A stretch of 64,000 bases of DNA, from contig NZ_JAKDJE010000006.1 of NCBI RefSeq assembly GCF_030454045.1, forward strand, positions 7,219 to 71,218, given 5' to 3'. Of the stretch, positions 60,797-64,000 are shown in pieces. Source of the DNA: Psychrobacter sp. Lineage in GTDB: Bacteria > Pseudomonadota > Gammaproteobacteria > Pseudomonadales > Moraxellaceae. The notes beneath the pieces are model-generated. The model worked only from the letters and a program-made list of their open reading frames with translations, did no database searches and was not told the DNA's origin. The stretch's first letter is position 1. Each line of letters starts with the position of its first letter. The translations under genes were made by a program, and so were the position numbers.

Positions 60797-61446
60797 GTTG
60801 TTATCCTTATCTACTTGTGAGGTATATTAATATTAACTTGCTATAACTATTATTCAACGTTAATTTTAAATTAACAATTATTCATAACTAAAAGTATAAT
60901 TGGCATTTATGGCAATATACAATATCTAATACTACCAATATCTAATACTATTAAGTCGCACTTGACTGAAAACTCTCTCAACATCGTAGCAAAAATTCTC
61001 GAGTATTTTCAAAGGACTTTATCCATCGTTTGTTTTGATACGGAAAGTGTAATTGGTATACTGTTTCATATTTCCTATCGAGTATCCGTCAATAATAGAA
61101 TACAGCTTACAAAGCGCAAAATGTCATCCTACTATCAAATAATGAAATAAACAAGGCAGAACCATTTATTAAATAAATGTTTAGGTTGTACTATAATGAT
61201 ACCGTACAGCGGGTAAGCTTTAGAGACGATAGATTTTGATTGGACACAAATGAATGCTCAGTCAAAGCGACCTTGTAATGACCTATAGTGTCAAAAAAAC
61301 ATGACCATATAATCGTATTAGACTATTATTCAGCATATTTATTCAGAACCCATCAACGCTAGCCAATTATGGTAAAAACAACGGTAGTTTGGCTATCAGT
61401 GATTTGACTCTTTACACTCTCATTTATGACAAAGCCCCTTTAGACT
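60797..61446. other. AT-rich intergenic region glcB / miaE
   Basis: 650 bases with no supported gene. It contains a direct repeat of AATATCTAATACT (two copies around 60919-60950). A 62-codon frame at 60962-61150 has no ribosome site or protein-like composition and is rejected. Confidence 0.5.
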
Positions 61447-62214
61447 ATGACGATAAATCAGCCACAAACCTTGACTTCCAATCCATCAGCGGATACTACT
61501 TACCATGACAGTCTCCAAAAAGACGCTGCCTCCCCACAGGAGCATCTCACCGAGGACAATGATATGGCAGACGATAGCGTCGATATCACTCACCTGCGCA
61601 CACCTATAAAGGTAGACCTATCCCCTATTTATCATTTTTTGGGTGCGCGCACGACGCAGGCGTGGGTCGATACGGCTATAGAGAACCTACCACTTATCAT
61701 TCAGGATCATGCTAATTGCGAAAAAAAAGCCGCAGGCACTGCGATGAATTTGATATTTCGGTATGAGTTCTCTTATGATTTGCAACGTAAATTGGCACAG
61801 CTCATACGTGAGGAGATGCTACATTACGAACAGGTACTTGGCATCATGAATGAGCGCGGCCAGGACTGGAAGTATTTGAGTGCAGGTCGCTATGCCAAGG
61901 GCATGTTGAAACATAAACGTACTTATGAGCCAGCAGCGATGGTCGATGTACTGATCATTGGGGCGTTCATTGAAGCGCGCTCTTGTGAGCGTTTTGCAGC
62001 GTTGGCGGAAGTCATTGATGATGCGCGTTTAGCAAAATACTATCGCTATCTACTAAAGTCAGAGAGCCGCCATTTTGAGGACTATCTGGCGCTTGCCCAA
62101 TCATTGTCAGATGACGATATCGATGAGCGTGTCGCGTTTTTTAAAGAGGTAGAAGCTGAGTTGATAGACAGTCCTGATGCGGAGTTGCGTTTTCATAGTG
62201 GTACGCCTGCTTAA
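61447..62214 (+). CDS. miaE: tRNA-(ms2io6A37)-hydroxylase MiaE
   Basis: 255 residues. A polar N-terminal extension (1-50) precedes a ferritin-like diiron fold. Metal ligands are in NCEKKAAG, EEMLHYEQV, EARSCERF and ESRHFEDYL. It hydroxylates the isopentenyl group of ms2i6A37 in tRNA and needs oxygen. Monocistronic with a terminator. The start at 61447 is supported only by position, and a later ATG (61564) is possible. Confidence 0.92.
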   Translation: MTINQPQTLTSNPSADTTYHDSLQKDAASPQEHLTEDNDMADDSVDITHLRTPIKVDLSPIYHFLGARTTQAWVDTAIENLPLIIQDHANCEKKAAGTAMNLIFRYEFSYDLQRKLAQLIREEMLHYEQVLGIMNERGQDWKYLSAGRYAKGMLKHKRTYEPAAMVDVLIIGAFIEARSCERFAALAEVIDDARLAKYYRYLLKSESRHFEDYLALAQSLSDDDIDERVAFFKEVEAELIDSPDAELRFHSGTPA

Positions 62215-62268
62215 TAGACAGATATCATTCGTTTGTACTTTGAAATCTATAGGTTATAGACACAAAAA

Positions 62269-62313
62269 AGGCACTACCATTGTTCGAATATAACCCGAAC
62301 AACGGTAATGCCT
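62269..62313 (+). terminator. Terminator after miaE
   Basis: 18-bp imperfect stem (AGGCA...TTGTTCG with CGAACAA...TGCCT), nine-base loop, then CTCTTTATT. It may also serve the convergent gene at 62388. Confidence 0.75.
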
Positions 62314-62387
62314 CTTTATTTATGCTGATTATTTTCTGACGATCAGCGTTACTTTTATCGATCAGAGATACTTATATATAAATAGTA

Positions 62388-62588
62388 TTACTTATCATTT
62401 TCCATTAAAGAGCTGTCGTACTGCTTGTCACTTTTTGCAACATGATGCGGATCATGATCACCTGCCGCTTCATCTGCCGCTGCTGGATTTACCTTTTGTA
62501 ATGCATCGTCTGGTACGATACCGTTGTTGTCATCTGCATCTTTTAGGCTATATTCATCAGTGACATGTTCATCTTGTGGCTTATCCAT
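62388..62588 (-). CDS. Small acidic disordered protein 1
   Basis: 66 residues, rich in Asp, Ala, Lys and Glu, no hydrophobic core, no Cys or Trp. Predicted disordered by composition. Ribosome site GGGG. Similar small hydrophilic proteins in this genus are often stationary-phase or osmotic-stress proteins, but no family is recognised. Confidence 0.6.
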   Translation of the reverse strand: MDKPQDEHVTDEYSLKDADDNNGIVPDDALQKVNPAAADEAAGDHDPHHVAKSDKQYDSSLMENDK

Positions 62589-62647
62589 TGGTATCCCCTA
62601 TTGTTCTTGTTTTCTGCTTTACGAAATATCGCCTAAGACAGTGAAAG

Positions 62648-62680
62648 CAAGAAATGATAATTTACAAGAAATGATAATTT
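62648..62680. repeat. Tandem 16-bp direct repeat beside the MITE
   Basis: CAAGAAATGATAATTT occurs at 62648-62663 and 62665-62680. The last 8 bases of the second copy are the left target duplication of the MITE. Confidence 0.75.
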
Positions 62681-62812
62681 GGTGGTGTTCTAAAAAGTAT
62701 GCTGGCGATAAAAGTCAATAAAAGATCTATGCTAAGTTATCTGATTCTATAGGGCTTTCAAGGCTTCAAAAATTGTTCAAATTTTAATCAGCATACTTTT
62801 TAACACACCACC
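62681..62812. mobile_element. 132-bp MITE with 8-bp target duplication
   Basis: Terminal inverted repeats 62681-62705 and 62788-62812, matching at 22 of the outer 24 positions: GGTGGTGT, two differing bases, then TAAAAAGTATGCTG. The perfect direct repeat GATAATTT flanks it (62673-62680 and 62813-62820). No coding capacity, AT-rich inside. An 8-bp duplication fits an IS1595-like or related transposase supplied in trans; the parent element is not in the window. Confidence 0.82.
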
Positions 62813-62879
62813 GATAATTTAATAGCGACTATTTTTTGCCCTATATCTTTCGATCTATTGAATCTGTCTTTCAATAAAT

Positions 62880-63245
62880 TCAATCTTTGTCATCAGGGTT
62901 CAAAGTGCGTGTTTGAGCATTATCAATATTGGCGTAACGATTCATACTGTTGATCTTTTCGCTATCTGGCGCTTCGCTTTTGACAGTGCTGTCATTGATA
63001 TTATCATCAAAGCCATTACCTGGTTGATCGCGGCGGTCGGGCTGTCGAGCAGGATTGTCATCATCATTGACGTGCTCAGACTCTACTACACCCTCTTTAA
63101 AAGTGTCGGTACCTTTATTTTCATTGACGTTTTCTTCGAGCTCCTCATGGTTTTTCACCGTTTGAGCACTAGCACTGTCTAACGTTTCATGCGTGTTCGT
63201 TTCTGCGATTCGAGTTTTACTTAAAGCAGGATCTCTGGTTTCCAT
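62880..63245 (-). CDS. Small acidic disordered protein 2
   Basis: 121 residues, rich in Asp, Asn, Glu and Thr, no hydrophobic segments, no Cys. GAGGA ribosome site. Composition predicts a fully disordered, very soluble protein. No family recognised. Neighbour of three similar genes in the same direction. Confidence 0.6.
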   Translation of the reverse strand: METRDPALSKTRIAETNTHETLDSASAQTVKNHEELEENVNENKGTDTFKEGVVESEHVNDDDNPARQPDRRDQPGNGFDDNINDSTVKSEAPDSEKINSMNRYANIDNAQTRTLNPDDKD

Positions 63246-63303
63246 TGTTTTGTCCTCATTATAATTATTGTTTGTATGGATAACATATTGTGCTTATCAG
63301 TTG

Positions 63304-63549
63304 TTAGTCGTCTCGACTCAGATCATGAGCATTTAGATCCGATACGTTTTTGCCACCAGCAGGTAGATTTTCTTCTTTTCGCGGATCAGCATATATCTCA
63401 TCAGTTTCTTGTGAGTCTTGTTCAGGGCCATCTATCTTCGGCTCATACTTACGGCCTTCGTAGCTGCCTTGAGGATTTTCTTGCGTCGTAACGGCTGGAT
63501 CCTCTACAAGGAATTTTTCTTCAGTGTTGTTTTTTTCTGGCATGGTCAT
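63304..63549 (-). CDS. Small acidic disordered protein 3
   Basis: 81 residues, Glu/Asp/Pro/Gln-rich, low hydrophobicity. GGGAG ribosome site; a second Met two codons in could also start. No family recognised. Same style as the neighbours, though sequences do not align clearly. Confidence 0.6.
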   Translation of the reverse strand: MTMPEKNNTEEKFLVEDPAVTTQENPQGSYEGRKYEPKIDGPEQDSQETDEIYADPRKEENLPAGGKNVSDLNAHDLSRDD

Positions 63550-63618
63550 GGCGTCTCCCTCGCATTATTTATTATCGTTATCTGATTAGTGCTTTGGACG
63601 GATGCTGCAAACACACTC

Positions 63619-63789
63619 TTATTTGTCAGTGCGTAGATCATCCTCAATGAACGCTGTTTGCTCTTCTTCACTTAGTGATTCAGGCGCATCGACTTTTTTG
63701 TTGTCTTCTAGATTTTTCTCAATCTCTTGACCGTTTGCTTGCTCTGCTGCTTTTTTGATGTCTGAGGTATCATTGTTCGTCGTACTCAT
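63619..63789 (-). CDS. Small acidic disordered protein 4
   Basis: 56 residues from ATG at 63789 with AGGA nine bases upstream to TAA at 63619. Composition is again Glu/Asp/Lys/Asn-rich with an amphipathic stretch (LSEEEQTAFIEDDL, about 39-52). Unrecognised; same orientation and character as the three genes to its left. Confidence 0.55.
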   Translation of the reverse strand: MSTTNNDTSDIKKAAEQANGQEIEKNLEDNKKVDAPESLSEEEQTAFIEDDLRTDK

Positions 63790-64000
63790 GATGTATTTCC
63801 TATTTTTATTGTTGACTGAATTTAGAGTTTCTACGGTGCGGCATCATTATGTACTCAGCCACTTTTAGTCAGTTGCTTTTGTTCAGTTACTTTTAGATAG
63901 ATGAGTGATGAGTTTTTTGATAAAAATAATAAACTGCACCAGAATTGATATTAGGGCGTGTTGAACATTCGCAAATAGGCACTGCTGATCGCTAAAATTG

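Noticed and set aside
60962..61150. 62-residue frame between glcB and miaE
   Set aside because: AT-rich, no ribosome site, no protein-like pattern and isolated in a non-coding region.
1..64000. CRISPR array, rRNA operon or integrase-type attachment site
   Set aside because: I saw no regularly spaced direct repeats with unique spacers, no rRNA segments and no site-specific integrase; the phage integrates by transposition.

Overview
The window looks like a gammaproteobacterium of the family Moraxellaceae, most likely Psychrobacter. This rests on the style of the host proteins, the pyrG-kdsA-eno-ftsB-ispD backbone, a large isocitrate lyase plus malate synthase G, and a BLUF photoreceptor; no 16S gene is present to confirm it. 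Bases 1 to about 33.1-33.4 kb are a large part of an integrated Mu-like transposable phage whose left side runs off the window. Bases 33.45-64 kb are chromosome.

Prophage. Almost everything is read leftward. A divergent switch at 31.9-32.2 kb separates a rightward XRE repressor and a zinc-ribbon membrane protein from the leftward early operon (Ner-like protein, MuA transposase, MuB ATPase, GemA, small early proteins, a Mor/C-type activator, DUF3164, HU). Next come the lysis genes (muramidase, holin-like protein), then DNA packaging and a Mu-type head (gp25-27-like proteins, terminase, portal, MuF, protease I with nested scaffold Z, major head T, gp35/36-like, G-like). A lambda-type non-contractile tail follows: terminator, tube, frameshifted G/GT chaperone, tape measure, M, L, K, I, J and a partial fibre. 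The Mu head with lambda tail resembles the B3/D3112 type of transposable siphophage. A 24-bp sequence occurs four times, ahead of the muramidase, protease I, tape measure and M genes. Those are transcription-unit boundaries much like the late operons of Mu, so the copies are probably activator-dependent late promoters. The MuF protein carries an extra C-terminal domain that looks like a phage-borne nuclease toxin, followed directly by a strongly folded intergenic element. A DUF2786 gene carries an in-frame TGA.

Chromosome. 33.4-46.4 kb holds a succinate-semialdehyde dehydrogenase-like gene, a LysR regulator divergent from aceA, a CYTH/CHAD triphosphatase, an L,D-transpeptidase, a membrane protein of unknown function, argG, pyrC, rnt and a small basic membrane protein. 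tRNA-Glu(TTC) and a membrane-anchored BLUF protein follow. From 47.6 to 56.8 kb the leftward ispD, ftsB, eno, kdsA and pyrG genes are interrupted between kdsA and eno by a copper module (P-type ATPase, CopZ-like chaperone and a cysteine-less HMA-fold protein). A porin, glcB and a miaE-like tRNA hydroxylase come next. The window ends with four small, acidic, probably disordered proteins, among which sits a 132-bp MITE with 8-bp target duplications.

Limits. All functions are read from sequence by eye. Start codons were moved where a ribosome binding site or stop/start overlap argued for it, and each move is stated.
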